Assembly: GCA_034620365.1 (NCBI GenBank)
Contig: JAQGEQ010000316.1
Location: 496,001-560,000 of the forward strand
Source: Pegea sp. RAD2-039
Taxonomy: Eukaryota; Chordata; Thaliacea; Salpida; Salpidae
DNA: 64,000 bases
Direction of reading: 5' to 3'
The position numbers and the translations under genes are program-made. Position 1 is the stretch's first letter. Each line of letters opens with the position of its first letter. Below, piece after piece: positions 24,227 through 37,656 of this stretch. The notes under the pieces are model-generated. The model was not told where the DNA came from. It saw only the letters and a list, made by a program, of their open reading frames with translations, and made no database searches.

Positions 24227-25142
24227 TCACAAATAATATCTATTAAGTTAGAAATATAGAAAGCAAAAGATGATTACAATATAAAGAGTTAAAAAACTTG
24301 CTTAAGCTTAAATTTTCTAAAACTATTAAAAAAAACTAAATAGTTTCAATTTAATTGCTTCTATTATGAAACTACTAATAAAAAATTTTTATTTCTGCAA
24401 ACCATAACAAGTTATTGAAAGCAGTTAGCTGTAAACAAATATAAAAGTAATTTTATACAATTTAGCTATAGTTAATTATCATATTTTATTTTGAAATTAT
24501 GATTTCATCTTCTTCAAAGATGTTGTTTGTAATTAGGAAAGTAAATAAAGGTTTCCCATATTACTTATGGAAAAAATCAATTGCCTAAAATACTTTAATG
24601 TATTATTTGAAAATTTTAAGCTGCTAATTTGAGCCCAGCATATTTTTATATTTACTTATTTCTTAATTTCAATTAGTTGTGATAACTAAGTACAATAATA
24701 ATTAACTTATTGTTACGCCAATTTAGTCTTGTTATTTTAAAACTATTTATAAAATATGTATTTATGTTTTATTTATATTTATTATAAAATATTCCTGTAA
24801 ATAACCGTCTATACGCAAATTCATTCTTATTTTTTAATAAAATTTTTATATTATTATATACCTAATAATTAACTTAACTACGTTTTGACTTAATTAGTTT
24901 AATATTTTATACAGACTTGCATTGTGCGTTGGTAGAATTGCAACTGCTCGCTTTTATTGCAGTCATGAATAAAAATATGTCTTGCAGTCTTCATATATAT
25001 TTTTTAATAACAAATCCTAATGCAATTAATATAATAAACTGTTTTCCCATAGATTATTTTTTAAAAATTTAAATCATTTACTTGGTCCAAAATAATAGAA
25101 GTAATATTAAATCAATAAAACGTTGTGATTTTGTTTATTATA

Positions 25143-28100
25143 ATGGTTGTGAAAAATAAGCCTTCATTTAGTCAATCCGCATCTATTGAAAAAGAGACTG
25201 TAGAAAAACCTGTTAAAAAGAAAATTCAATTCATAGAAAATCAATCTACTGAAAAGAGATCTGAATCTCTAGACAACAATTCTCCATTTATTGAAGAATC
25301 TGAAGAAGTAATTTTTATACTAATTCTACCTTATATAAAATAATTCAAGTGTTTAAGTTATCCTGTCACTAATATTTTTAATGTAGTAAATACTTCCTTA
25401 TATATTGAATAAATTTATCTCGTCACTGTTATCTTACAATCACTTTAAATAAATTAAAGTCAACTTTGTTTTAATGTTTTAACTTTCTATAACATCTATT
25501 TTTCAATGTAATTTTTTTGTCGTAAAATTAAAATGCTTTGTTTACAAAAATAGAAAAAATAATCCGTCACTATTTAGAATCAATGTAAATGTTGTTCTAT
25601 TTCCTAACATTCTTTAATAAAACTGTTTACTTGAAATTTGATAACATTACTAACATTTGATTAATATCAAAATAAAATGTTTATTACAAATTTTTTTTCG
25701 ATAAATTTCGATAATTATTAGTTTTTGATTTTAAGGCATCATAGTTAAAGCTTTAATTTAGTTTAGCTATAAGATATTGTTGCAGCTTTTTAGAAAAAAA
25801 TGATTTGTAAAATTAATTATTATAATTAACAAATAGATAGATAATAAAAAAAGTTGATTATTTATCATCATCATTATATTTTTCATTATTTTATACAAAT
25901 GTTTAGCAATTTTAAAATAGCAATTTTTAAAACCAATTTATTTTGACTAAGGATTTTCAACTAGAAGTTCATCAATATGTCTTAGATGATAGTGATGTTG
26001 ATCATATCTTAGAGGATTTAATAGAAAGTAATTTAGATGTTGGAGATGAAAAACAAATTATTAAAATAGAAGACAAGCCAAAATTTTTAACTTGTTTCTT
26101 TCATGCTTTACAGGCTAGTACACAAAAACTTTAATGATAATCTACATTTTTAAACTAAATAAAAGTAAATTTATCAAATATTTTGTAAGCTACTTTTGAA
26201 ATCTTCTATAAAAAATATTCAATATTCTAATAAAATTAAGATTAGTTAAAATGATTATTAGTTAAGTTTTTTATAATGTTCTAGTTTTGAGTTTTAAATC
26301 TTAACATAAAAACGTTGTAATAATATTTAGTATTATTTATTTAAAGCATTTTTTTCTCGCTTGTGGAATGATCAAAATACCTCAGCATCTAGTCAGCTTT
26401 TTATGTATTGATATAAATAACCCTATGTATCAAGGATTTCTAATACAGCAAATGTCGGCAAATTTTCTTAGCTCAGGCCTCAGCACAATCTTAGAAACAA
26501 CTTGTGGTTCAAGGTGACAGATTACTTGAAATATTTTGATGCAGTTAGATAGGAAACAATTTTCATAAATAATTTTATAATTAAATAAAATTCTCACTCA
26601 GTTCTTTCTGAACCTAGTTTACTTTCTAGTATTAAACAAAATCTAAGCGTTCCAATTATCAACTTATCTACATTTTCAATAAACCAGTCATATTGCCATC
26701 ATTAAGCAAATATTTTTTATTAGACATTCAGTATGAATTTTTGATTTTAATTACAGCTATCTTAAAAGGCTACATATTTAATGAGCTTATTTTTTCAATT
26801 TTAAGTAATAATTGATGAGTTATAGATTAAAAAAGATTAAAGTTCATTTAGTTTTGTTGTTTGAACCTGATTTAATCCTTTACTATCAAAGTAACCTTTT
26901 GATTCTGATTTTCTTACAATTTTTACTGTTTCTTGCTCTTTACAAATTATATTCTATATAAAATCGAATTTTTTCCTTAAAATTTTATGAAAGTCAAATA
27001 TAAATATCAAATTCAATATATGAAACTTAAATAAATCAGTATATTTCATTAAATATCGACTTTATCTAATACAGCAGTTCTCAATTTTTTCATATATTCT
27101 TATAGTCTAGTTGAAAAGCTCACTCAACATTTAAACATAGAGTTACACAATGCCCAGGAACACAAATTCTATTAACACTGAGAATTTCTGTTCCAACATA
27201 TACACTATAAAAACTTTAATTATTCATAAAATATGAAAAAGTTAGAAATGATTGGTTGAATTCACTGAAGTGACTTTTTCTTTTTGCTGATACAAGTATT
27301 AGCAAAATATTTAAACATTTTGATCATCATTCTCAAGTTATTCTACCCTAAACTTTTTATTTTATTTATTATCTTCATTTCTATTTAAATAGAACTAAAT
27401 TTAATTGATTTTTTAAATATATTGATTGTAGATTACCAATAGCTCTTGTACCATCAAGGAGATTCGGTGAAATTATTAACAGCTCAAGTTTTTATTCTTT
27501 ATATTCTTGTCCTAACTTAACATCAAATGATACTTTTAATCATACCTTAATCCAGGACATAATTGACTATCGTGTTCAAGAGGTTGAAAAGTTGTTTGAA
27601 AATTTTTGAATAAGATAAATTATATATTTTTTTTAAAACTAGGTATTTTTCTTACTTAAATCTTCTTCTTCTAATCTACTTAACAGTCTATGCCCATTAT
27701 TAGCTCAGCAGTTTGGTCCTATCTGTTGCTGTTCTTCAATTTATAATGGGTCTTACCGGAATTTTTGGGTTTGCGATGAAATTTCTTGGGCCAATCACAA
27801 TCATACCAGTGACTATTTTAAGTGTACTCCAAACAGATGAAGACATAGTTTATGAAATGTCTACAAATTGGTTTATTTCTCTTTTGTGAGTAGTTTTTCA
27901 AATTGTAAATGACAAAATAGAAGTAAAAAGATGTTCAGTTCAGCTATTATACTTGTCTGCCTGACTCATGTGTTGCGGGGTCAACGTTATTCATTTAAGA
28001 TACGAGAGAGGCCGATTAATCTGAACTTTACGGCTCCATCTAATCATGGGGTTAGTATCAATTAGTTTTGATAATTTCATTTTGTTAACATTGATTTTCT

Positions 28101-29776
28101 TCAAGGCAACTTTGACGATTTTTTTCATGTGGTTTGTTTGTGTTATTCTTATGCTGAGTAATGCTTTTTCTGAAGAATTTGCAGACTTTGCTCTATTTCA
28201 GAAAAGGCCAAGTTATTTTCCACAAACCTCGACCGGGTACATTTAAAATATTTAGAATAGTTTGAAATATTTGCTTTCAAGATTCAAGTTATTTACGAAC
28301 TTTTATTTAAATTTGTAAAATGAAATATAATTCTTTGGTATTGATTAAAATATCTGTTGCCTCTAATACTTTAAGAAGATATATTTTTCGAATACAACAA
28401 GAGTTTATTCTTGTAAATAAATAAAAATTGCTTTAAGTAAAACAGAAACTTTTGGATATCTGACTTTTACGATTACTAATATTTGCAGAAGCTTATTAAC
28501 CAACTAATACAGTTGTTGGTCGATTTTTTATTTATCTTGCAGCTAGTCATTAAGCTAAATTAAATTTTCAATACTAATATTAAACTGTTAATTTATAAAA
28601 ACAGATTTTATGTTCCTATAACTTACCATAATATTTGGCCAAGATTGTTGATTGAAAATATCTGGGTGGCTTTTAGCACAGCTTTAACAAATGTATTCGA
28701 GCTCATAACACATTACTACCTTGTGTGTAAGCTCTGCGATCTACCTCATCCTCCTTATCACGCAATCAACAGGTGCAACAGACTCTTCCTCATTTGCTGA
28801 TCTGTTTTTAACCACATCAATTTACTTAGAGGCGTTGTGATGTTGGCTTGTAGTAATCTCATCAACGCTTATTATGGGACTTGTACTTGCTCTATCTCAC
28901 TTGTTCCTAGTATTGCTTTTATGGGATTAACAGGAGTTTCTAATCGAAAAGTGAATTTCATTTCTACTTTTATTTAATTTTTATATCGATCCAAATATAA
29001 TTTTATTTAAACTTCAGATTTGGCAGTATTCTGGTATTGGAATGGTTATTATATCGATGTGGTTACATCTTCAGGTATTAACCTACCAAATTCCTCGACC
29101 AATATTTGGTGGAATCAATTTTATTTGTTATGGAATGGTCCTAGCTGTCGGTGTATCGATGCTTTCATATCTTGACCTGAACCAGCTTAGGTGACGCTAA
29201 CTGCCTGGCATCTTCATTTACAAGAAATTCACAATTTTTTTGTATCTTTTTTCTCATTTATTTGAACTTGATTACAGACAGCCTGTGATCATCGGTTTCA
29301 CCGTCTTCTTTTCAGCGTCTCTTCGAAAATATTTCATTTTTAATTCAATCATCTATAGAAGTGAAATAGAAAACTTAAGTTTGACTTTTAGAGAATTATT
29401 AGCCTCGGTGGTTATAGTTGGAGTGATGGTTTCCTGTGTTTTAGACAATATTTTACCAGGTTTTATCAATTTGTTGATCCTAAAAAGCGGAGTAGACAAT
29501 TGTTTGTTTTGTAGCTAGTAAAATGGAAAGAGGTTTAAAAAAGTGGATTGAAAGTGGGTCTGATTACAGTCAAGCTCAGACAGATCATCTTTATAATCCC
29601 CAGTTTCAGGTCAATTACAGGTAAGTTGATGACTGTAATGTAAAAAGAAATTTGAGTAATAAAAGCAAATCTGTTTCAGAATATTTATGCTTCTTATGCC
29701 AAGTAATAAGAACTCGGAACGAAATCAAAATTCGAAACCACTAAAAAGCTGGTTCTTGGAATGGTTCAACAAATAA
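25143..29776 (+). CDS. SLC23A: SLC23 / nucleobase-ascorbate transporter family member (divergent)
   Basis: Thirteen exons: 25143-25307, 25952-26113, 26386-26513, 27432-27582, 27704-27885, 27939-28050, 28106-28236, 28605-28772, 28830-28950, 29018-29190, 29278-29459, 29515-29620, 29680-29776 (TAA); phase-consistent, 625 aa, normal for animal members. Family evidence: IEDKPKFLTCFFHALQH, with the Gln-His pair of TM1 (about residue 109), CGSRLPIALVPS, GLTGIFGFAMKFLGPITIIP, FELITHYYLVCKL, LPHPPYHAINRG, VVGVM-type block GVMVSCVLDNILPAS and MERGLKKW. Animal SLC23 proteins carry Na+-coupled ascorbate (SVCT) or nucleobases across the plasma membrane. The first about 90 aa are hydrophilic and cytosolic. 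TM8 keeps the Glu (FEL) but the Asp of ESIGDYY is His; the NAT signature PNxGxxxxT is PSIAFMGLT. Intron 2 (26114-26385) starts GC, not GT. Substrate cannot be inferred. Confidence 0.93.
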
Positions 29777-29840
29777 ATAACTTCAAATGATTTTTTTGCT
29801 TTTATTTTTTATTTTCTGCTGTGTTGGATACGATTACTGA

Positions 29841-29846
29841 AATAAA
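29841..29846 (+). promoter_or_regulatory. Polyadenylation signal of SLC23-like gene
   Basis: AATAAA 65 bases after the stop codon. Confidence 0.6.
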
Positions 29847-31228
29847 ATTGTAATGTCGTTGAACACTTTAGTGCTGCCAAAAGAAACAAATATTTAAACA
29901 AAAAAGTTGTATTTAAAATTATCTAAGAATTTACTTGATTAGCGAATGGTTTTCAAGATTTGCTTTTTGACGTTATATGATAATATTTATTAGCAAAAAT
30001 TATCTCTAAATGTATGAACAAAAAAAATAATCGCTTGTCTGTTATAGAAAAAAATTAGAATATTTGATTTGAGCCAACTAAAAATTAATTTTCAATTTCA
30101 CTAATTTGCAAATGTTGATTTCTCTTAAAGATTTAATCCTTCAAAAACTGATGTACACATATTTAAAACATTTTATAGTAATAACTTATTGTTCACTGAA
30201 TTTTGAAAGAAATGTGATTAAGAGAATATTCTTAACAGTTTATCATAGGAGTAAATACTTATCGGAACATCTGAAACGATTTTGCCTTTGGAAAAAAAAA
30301 CATTTCCATTTTTGTTAGAAGCAGCTTTACCATTGTAATGATAACAACTCTTTTAAGGGAGCTTCATTCTATTGTAAAATACTCCGAAAACAACGGTAAT
30401 TAAACATTCAATTAAATAAGTACAAAAGAAGATCTAAAAACAAGTATGTGATGATACACCTGTCTTTGAGAGGTATTTATATATGCGATAAAATAATCTA
30501 TTGTAATACAGTTCAAACATACGACAAATGCTTTGCTATACATTTAGAAATAACTTTTGTTTTTACTTGTAAGAGCAAGGCTTATTTTAATAGTTTTAAA
30601 TTATGTGTAGCTGTAAATAATATTTATTTAATGGTTTTCTATGTAAAATAACCGATAAGCTAACTGAGTATATGAAGTTTAGTTTGAAATCAAAAAACTT
30701 TGCAGCCCATTAATTATGCATCTTTATTCAAAGAAATAAACACCCAGAAAATAAATAACATTGATCTGATAGATCAGAGAATTTAGTACTTGGATTGAAA
30801 TTTTATATAGTCAAGAGATTATTCATCTAATATACTTGGAAATAATCTACAATACAAGAGGTTTAAACTATATTAAGTAATGATAGCAACAAGCAGCTGT
30901 TTATCATTATCGAACATCAGAGAAAATCATTTTCTTAGATAATAATATTTGAAGTGTTTTTATAGTGCACAATCACTTTCGAAGTATTTTCTTTTCTATA
31001 ATTAAACCAATTACTAGATTACAATAGAAATAGTTTCTTTCTGCTTACCAACTTACTGAATTTCTAGCTTCTTTCTCTTAACTAATGTTTCTTATCTTGC
31101 TTAACACCATTTGTTAACAAATAACTTTACATCATTTCCTAACCGGTATTTTACTTATTGTAATTTGTTCGAATAAAGCTTTTGAAGCAGTTTTTCTTAC
31201 AAAAAATGTTGAATCGGAAAAAATGGTG

Positions 31229-31273
31229 AGATGATGATAAAGACCACTGCAAAGTCAGTCAGTATCATCATCT
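31229..31273. repeat. 11-bp perfect inverted repeat (hairpin)
   Basis: AGATGATGATA (31229-31239) and TATCATCATCT (31263-31273) are exact reverse complements with a 23-base loop. It could fold in RNA or be a chance product of GAT-rich sequence. Confidence 0.5.
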
Positions 31274-31628
31274 ACTGATATCTGAAATTTTACTTTGCTA
31301 CTCAGTTATCGCTATGTTGATGAAAGCCACGTGATTTACTAACTTTTGACTTCTGAACAATTATTTAGTAAGTTCTTTTATAAAAATATTTAAACGTCAC
31401 CTTAAAAATCTACCTTCAAACTATTTTTGTAAACTTATTCATTTTGTTTTAAAAATGTCTCTATTCAGATGAAGCTGAATGATTTCTGAGAAAACGACAA
31501 AAAAGATTTGATATTTTAAAGTTTGGTGTCAAAGTGAAAAGTTAGTTCCGAGACTCCAAATGCTTTTAAAATTTAAACTTATTCAAGAAAAATAGAAATA
31601 ATTTACAAAAAATGTAGAAGAAAAGAAG

Positions 31629-31763
31629 ATGAAGCAAAGAAGTTTGCCGGATGACAAGATAGAAGCAAGGTATGATTGCTCGTGTCCTGAGAAAAGCGAG
31701 TTTGTTGTCGGAAACGAAGATCTCTTTCAACAAGTTGGAGGGCAAGTTAACATTTTGTCATAG
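31629..31763 (+). CDS. Possible small ORF or exon, unrecognised
   Basis: 44-codon ORF from ATG (MKQRSLPDDKIEARYDCSC...) in a patch clearly less AT-rich than its surroundings. A near-perfect GC-type donor (GG|GCAAGT) lies near its end at about 31740. The opposite strand is also open here, so strand and coding status are uncertain; no downstream partner exon was found. Confidence 0.25.
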   Translation: MKQRSLPDDKIEARYDCSCPEKSEFVVGNEDLFQQVGGQVNILS

Positions 31764-31984
31764 TAGAGGTTACACAAATCCTTTTGTACTATTGATTCGT
31801 TCCACAAGTTGACATTTATCTGAACAAATCAACAATATTTTAATCAGTTGGTTTAGAAGTCGATTATTTCAAATTTTTATAAATATCATTTTAACACAAA
31901 GATATAAATACCAAACTAATCTCATTTTTACATTAGAAAAAGCTAATCTAGTGGACTTGACTAGATGAAAAAATTGTAAGAAAC

Positions 31985-34900
31985 TTAACAGTTTTTTAAA
32001 GATGTAATATTTAAGTTGGACTCTGGAATATCAATAAGAGTTGTTAGCAAAATCTGGGACTTCTCATAGCGAGCAAGAGCTTTTTGTGGATAGATGTCAC
32101 CAGCCTCTTCCAAGGCTGCAGTCTTGTTCTGAAAACAGTTAAAGATGTTTTTTAAAATAGTAACGGTTAAAGAAATGTTCTCAGCTGATAAATATTACCT
32201 CTTTCAGCGCATACCCAAGCAAAATAGAGTCGACTGTATCGTACATCAGTTGGTGTGAGACAGGAGGCAAGTTTTCTATCCTTTCAGTTGTTTCAAAACA
32301 CAAGGCAAGTAGGGTCTTGTACAAACAATTTAGTTCTGTTATCACTGCAAGAAAATATTTTCAAATTTAATAAAAGTTGAAGTTATCTTAAAAGTTTAAT
32401 AATTTGTGAAAGCTCAACAAATAAGCGACAAATCATCAACAACCTCAGAATAAATACAACTAATTAGTTCGGTGAAAAAGTAAATACTTTTCATCACATG
32501 ATGGAATGATTGCAAAATAAATCAATAAAACTTTTAGTCATAACTGAAATCAAATTTAGATCATTTAAGTTCATTTGAAAACTTTTTTCTAATTTCAACA
32601 TTTAAAATAAACTTAATAAAAAACGTTATCAAGTTGTCTATTGACATGAATTAGAAAACAAAAACATTGGTTGCTAACTTCTAATGTATAAAAGATTTAT
32701 TTTATTTCAGTCATCTGTAATACATAAGCAAATGAACCAACAATTCAGTTCAATGAGTTTACTTGAAAGTTGAACAACTCACCAAGTTTAATCTCGCCGT
32801 TTAATCGCAGTAAATTTGCAGAGAACTTGTTTCGAACTGTATGTAAAGTGGAATCAACAATTCGTAAAGCTCTCATCAGCAAAAGAAGCTTCTCTTTAAT
32901 TCTACAAATTATTAAGTAAATAAATAAATCAGAATATTCTAAGAAAACTTTTCTTCATATCACAATAAAGTTGAAAACCTTTTATACAAGAAAGGACCGT
33001 TGTCAGAGGGTTTAAGTTGGCCGGGATTATCAGAAATATGATTCTCAGCCACCTCCATAATTAGTTTAACGAGAGATAAAGTGGAAGTGATCTGTTGTAG
33101 GTCATCTAACTCGATGTCAGCTTCATCAACTGCTGTAAACGATGATTTTGAGTCATTTGAAGACATTTCTAGTTCATCTTCTTCTTTTAGATCTTCCATA
33201 TTTATTGTAGATAGTTGTTTGCAGAAGTTGGAATCTACACGAGAAGAACGTTGTTTGCTTGAAGTTGGAATCGCATCTGAAACATTTCGATTTTAGTGGA
33301 ACCTGCAGATCATTTCGCAAACAAACCTTTAGGGCCAATTGTGAAGTTTGGTGGTTCAGTGGTTTCGGAATGAATAGAAGATGAAGAACCAGCATTTAAG
33401 GCATCAACTTTATAAAAAGATGCTGTTTACAACTAGTTTATTTGATTAAAATTATCATCTCACCTAAATCTTGTTGAGACCAGCACTCTTTTAATCTAAA
33501 AAATATTCGTGTTTAATGGATAAAAAAATTTGGAGTTTTGGTTTGGGGGAATTTCTACGTTTATCACGTGACACCAGAGAATGAAACTTGCCTATAACCA
33601 GGAAAGAGTTTTTGCTGTCGGTCATTTAACATCATTCTGACGACCATATTCGAAAGTCGACCTGAGCTTCGACATTTCCTAAAAATCAATTCAAAGACAC
33701 TAAGAAGTTGGCTTCCTTCAAATTTTTTTAAAACAAATTGTAGAATTAATCTTATGATGAATGTGTCATGAAAATATTGATCACAAGCATCACATGATCT
33801 AGAACGCGAAAAATCTAGCTTTAATTCTTACAAAAAATTATTCAGAGAACAATTTGGACTTTTGAGTGAATCACCAACAAATTGATAGCAACAAGAATCA
33901 CTTACTGAATCGGGAAATTAGATTTCTTGTAAAACTTCTCCGGTGAGCTTGCCATTTCTTCAGTTATTTGTCCAAATCTTATAAAATCAGGAACAGTTTG
34001 TGCTTTGTTCAACAAAGTGTGATAATCAGTTTCAGTTTGATGAATATTTGTAGACTTCTGATTGGTTCTTTGCACTGATAAAGTATTCAAATTAATTGTT
34101 GTGGTCCAATTATCAACGGAATGTTTGTTGGAATCTGTGAACCATTTCTAATGTTCAATCATTTGATTTTAGTTTAAGAGAACTGACAGAGAATTAAAAT
34201 GTTCATGAAAGCCCTTCATAGTTGTAAACCGAGCTTTTTTAGAGCTATGTAATTTATACTTTTCAGTTTCTGGTACGAAGGTCTTTTGGTCTTTGACTCT
34301 TCCGGGATCGAAGGAGTGATTGGGTGAAGATGAGGATTTGAATAATGTTCCGGTTTAAACAAAAGTTCATAATCTTTGGTCTGCATAAAATTGAAAATAA
34401 AAAGTGTCATTTATATCTTACTAATAAATGGAAATTAATTCCGATATTTTAAGAATCAAATAAAAATGTTTCATGTTTGATTAGTTGATTAAATTTTTTA
34501 CAACTTTTCGATTAACAGCAAATAATTTCAGGATTTTTTTACATCATTCAATTATAGAAAAGTTCAAATGTGATCTGCATCGATTAATTCAGAAAACATA
34601 AAAACAACATTTCAGTTGTAAGTCACAAATTACTCAGAATATTACTAAAATGTTGTAAGCTTTACAACAAAGAAAAACTTGGAACGTCAAAAAATACCTC
34701 ATAAAATTGTAGTTTAACAAAAATCTTTTTCATAAATGAAAGAAAAAGAAGAAAAAATTCCCAAAGATCATAAAAAATCTTACAGAAAAAATCCCAGATG
34801 AAAATTGTTTTGTGATTTTTAAAAATATAATTATATGATTACAAAGTGTCCAGACTAGAAAGGTAAGTGGTACTTTTAATGAATTACTGGTCAGTAGATT

Positions 34901-37656
34901 ATTTAGAAAAAATAACTAAAAATAGGCAGCCATTTGAGGGTTTTAAAAAAGACATTTTTAGAGGAGGTGCTCATATATAAGTGAATATTTCAAACGTAAA
35001 ACTAACCACAGAAACTTCATGAGTTTGTTTACTACTTGTTTGAAATGTGTTTGGATCTTCTTTCTGATGAAGTCTTCTTTGACAATCCAGATGAGGAAGA
35101 TTGACTCGATGAGGAGAGACACCTGATGCCAGTTGTACCTTAGATGGTTTGTAAGGTGATGAGATCGGAGTCGGTGGTGAACAGTCGTCTAAATCAAATA
35201 TCCTTCATAAGTTGAAAGCTAACAATTAAAAAACGCAGAAAACCTTTTTCAATCAGCACAAAGCCGTCAACTTCTTTGCTTTGTATCTGCTTTGCATCAA
35301 CTTTAGGTAGCTACAAAAAAGGATTCACTTTTATATTTCATAAAAATAATAAAGATGAGATGAAGACCTTAAATGGATTAGTAGAGAGAGGACTACTGGT
35401 TGAATCAAACTCGTGTGAATGTCCTGGTGTTGTTACTGGTGAAGCTGAACAAGAAGGTTCTAGTCAAAAGAAGTAGATGATAATCAAAGCAGATACATAC
35501 AGGTGGTGTTATGTGACGTTGAAGAAGTGATTACTGGATGATGGAAGAAATCTTGGAATGATATTCGAAAATTGGAACGTTTTAATAACTTCAGCAAAAG
35601 ATCTTGCATTTGAAGTGATATAGTATTCGGTGGAAAACTGGAATATTTAATCGGTGATTACATTAAAGATTCCACAATTTAACTTAGTAGATACAATTTA
35701 TTACCTGGGTCTCAAATTTCGGTTTTTTTCATAAACATTTCGTAACTTTGGTTGTGAGGCCGCCTGTTAAAAAACCATCAACATATTTTTTGAACTTAAA
35801 ATAGCAAATTCATTCATTCATAAAATGATTAGTAATCAAAAGCTAGATTTAAACACAACGTTAATTAGAGATGATGTTATAACTCATATATCTTATGATA
35901 AAAGTGACTAAAAATTCTCAACTAATTTAAAAGCTTAATTTTGATGAGAAAATACTTTTTTAACTGTTTTATGCCTTTATTACAAAACTAACTTGAAAGG
36001 GAACTTTTCCAAAAAGACACTGATACAAAATAGTTCCTATGCTCCACAAATCAGCCTTTGCATTATAACGTTCTGAAAGAATTACCTCAGGAGCCTGTAG
36101 ACAAAAATATTTGATAATAAAATGCTTGCAACGACAAGAAGTAGTTTCACAAACCATGTATATAGGAGACCCACATTGGGTCAAAGTCATGGCTTCCCCT
36201 TCTAAGACTCTAGCAAAACCGAAATCACCTAAAGAATAATAAAGTTGTAATATAAAAAAATGTTTGATTAATTTAAACACATAACAAAATGAAGCTTAGT
36301 TTTTATGAATTTAAAAATGCAATTCAATGAAATGATAATAAAGAACCTATTTTCAAGATCATTTGGTCTGGCGGGCAGCTTTTTAAATCTCCATAAGGAC
36401 AACAAAGCAAAATATTTTGTGGTTTAAGATCACGATGAACAATTCCATTGGCATACATAGCTTTTACAGCTGAAACCATCTGCCTGAGAAAAATCTTTAC
36501 GGTATCTTCTCTTAGTTTTTGCTTCACTAAAACAACAATTAATAAATAACAATCAAATATAAAAGAAGTAATTAAAGCCAAACCTTTCAGATAAACACCA
36601 AGGTCTCTTCCATTGCAAAACTTCATAAAAATATTTTATGTATCAACGAAATCATGTTTATACAAACAATAAGCAAAATTACCAACAACTGTTTTTTGTA
36701 AAAACATTTTGCATAATACAGAATTTAAACAATTTATCAAAATAACAATTAAGCAAACAGTTTTATTGTAACAAACAATCTTACTTCCAGTATGAGATAC
36801 ATAAATTTATCAGTTTTCTAAAAAGAATAACAAATTGGATGTTAGAATGATAATAATGAAGTAATCATTAAGTAAATAAACTAATAAGTCAACAAATTTT
36901 GTATACATATATACAAAGTTTTCAAAATTACTTTAATCAATAAAGTAAACAAATTTACAAACTTTTAAAATTTTTGTAACTTACTTCAAAATTGTAAAGT
37001 TGCACAATATTTCTGTGTTTGAATTTCTATAAAATAGTAATTATTATAATTAATAATAAAAAACTCTATAAAAACACATTTTATTTAAAAATATGTTGCT
37101 AAGATTAACATACAAATTTACCTTAAGTATATTAATCTCCTTTTTCAGAGCATCAACACAGTTAGGAATTTTGTCAAGATTTATTTCTTTTACTGCTACA
37201 CACTTTTTTGAATCCTTAAAAATAAAATTTTGTGACTAATAATAAATGTGTTAACATATTCACAATAACTATATCATTTCTGAATTATTTATTTTTAAGA
37301 CAAAGAGTAATTTCAGGAAGTTATTTCATTACATTGTTATTCATTAAATTATATTCTTTTCAACAGTATATTTTTAAATATTTTTAAATCAAAACAAAGT
37401 TTAATTTTTACTGAATAAAGATCTTAAAAATCATACAATGTATGAAGGTATGACCATCAAAATGGAATTAAATAAAAGTAAAATAAGAAATGCTTCCATA
37501 TCAAAATAAAACTTAATCATTAAGACTTTGAAAAGTTTAATTATTTATAACAAAAAACTATACTTCTTTATGACGCCCTAAATAAACTTTTGCAAAAGCC
37601 CCTTCTCCAAGAAGATCATCTCTTTTAAAAACGTAATTACAAGCCTGAATATTCAT
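31985..37656 (-). CDS. ULK: ULK/ATG1 (unc-51-like) autophagy-initiating Ser/Thr kinase
   Basis: Twenty-two exons (minus): 37656-37564, 37214-37122, 37026-36985, 36817-36785, 36620-36584, 36526-36347, 36228-36155, 36094-35993, 35763-35705, 35637-35501, 35444-35368, 35310-35244, 35188-35007, 34380-34230, 34134-33906, 33678-33592, 33495-33464, 33407-33327, 33276-32979, 32901-32783, 32344-32199, 32128-31985; phases agree, 820 aa (human ULK1/2 about 1,040). N-terminal kinase: glycine loop GEGAFAKV, Lys40 in [14 protein letters not shown] (130-137), DFG 161-163, [27 protein letters not shown] Ser/Pro-rich linker contains DGFVLI, a good LC3-interacting motif (core 326-329) at the place of the ULK1 DFVMV motif. 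The C-terminal 220 residues match the helical EAT domain that binds ATG13/FIP200 ([22 protein letters not shown]). Intron 16 (33591-33496) begins GC. The exon ending 35368 has a weak donor (GTCTTC). Confidence 0.95.

Larger units (their letters stand above)
22961..25142. other. Intergenic region WD40 gene to SLC23-like gene
   Basis: 2.2 kb AT-rich. Holds a doubtful small gene (23338-23781) and copy 1 of a dispersed hairpin repeat (24188-24226). Otherwise nothing recognised. Confidence 0.55.
29777..31984. other. Intergenic region between convergent SLC23-like and ULK genes
   Basis: 2.2 kb. Mostly AT-rich with chance ORFs. Two items stand out: an 11-bp inverted repeat at 31229-31273 and a less AT-rich open segment at 31629-31763. 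Confidence 0.55.

Noticed and set aside
25143..29776. Initial idea that this was an SLC4 or SLC26 anion exchanger
   Set aside because: QH in TM1, the HAINRG block and SCVLDN...ERGL motifs identify SLC23.
30106..30651. Two ORFs of 67-70 codons
   Set aside because: AT-rich chance frames with no family, no splice context and composition equal to surrounding spacer.
33081..33395. ORFs on both strands around 33.1-33.4 kb as separate genes
   Set aside because: They are frames of, or antisense to, ULK linker and EAT-domain exons.
35276..35476. 66-aa plus-strand ORF
   Set aside because: Antisense to two short ULK linker exons and their intron.
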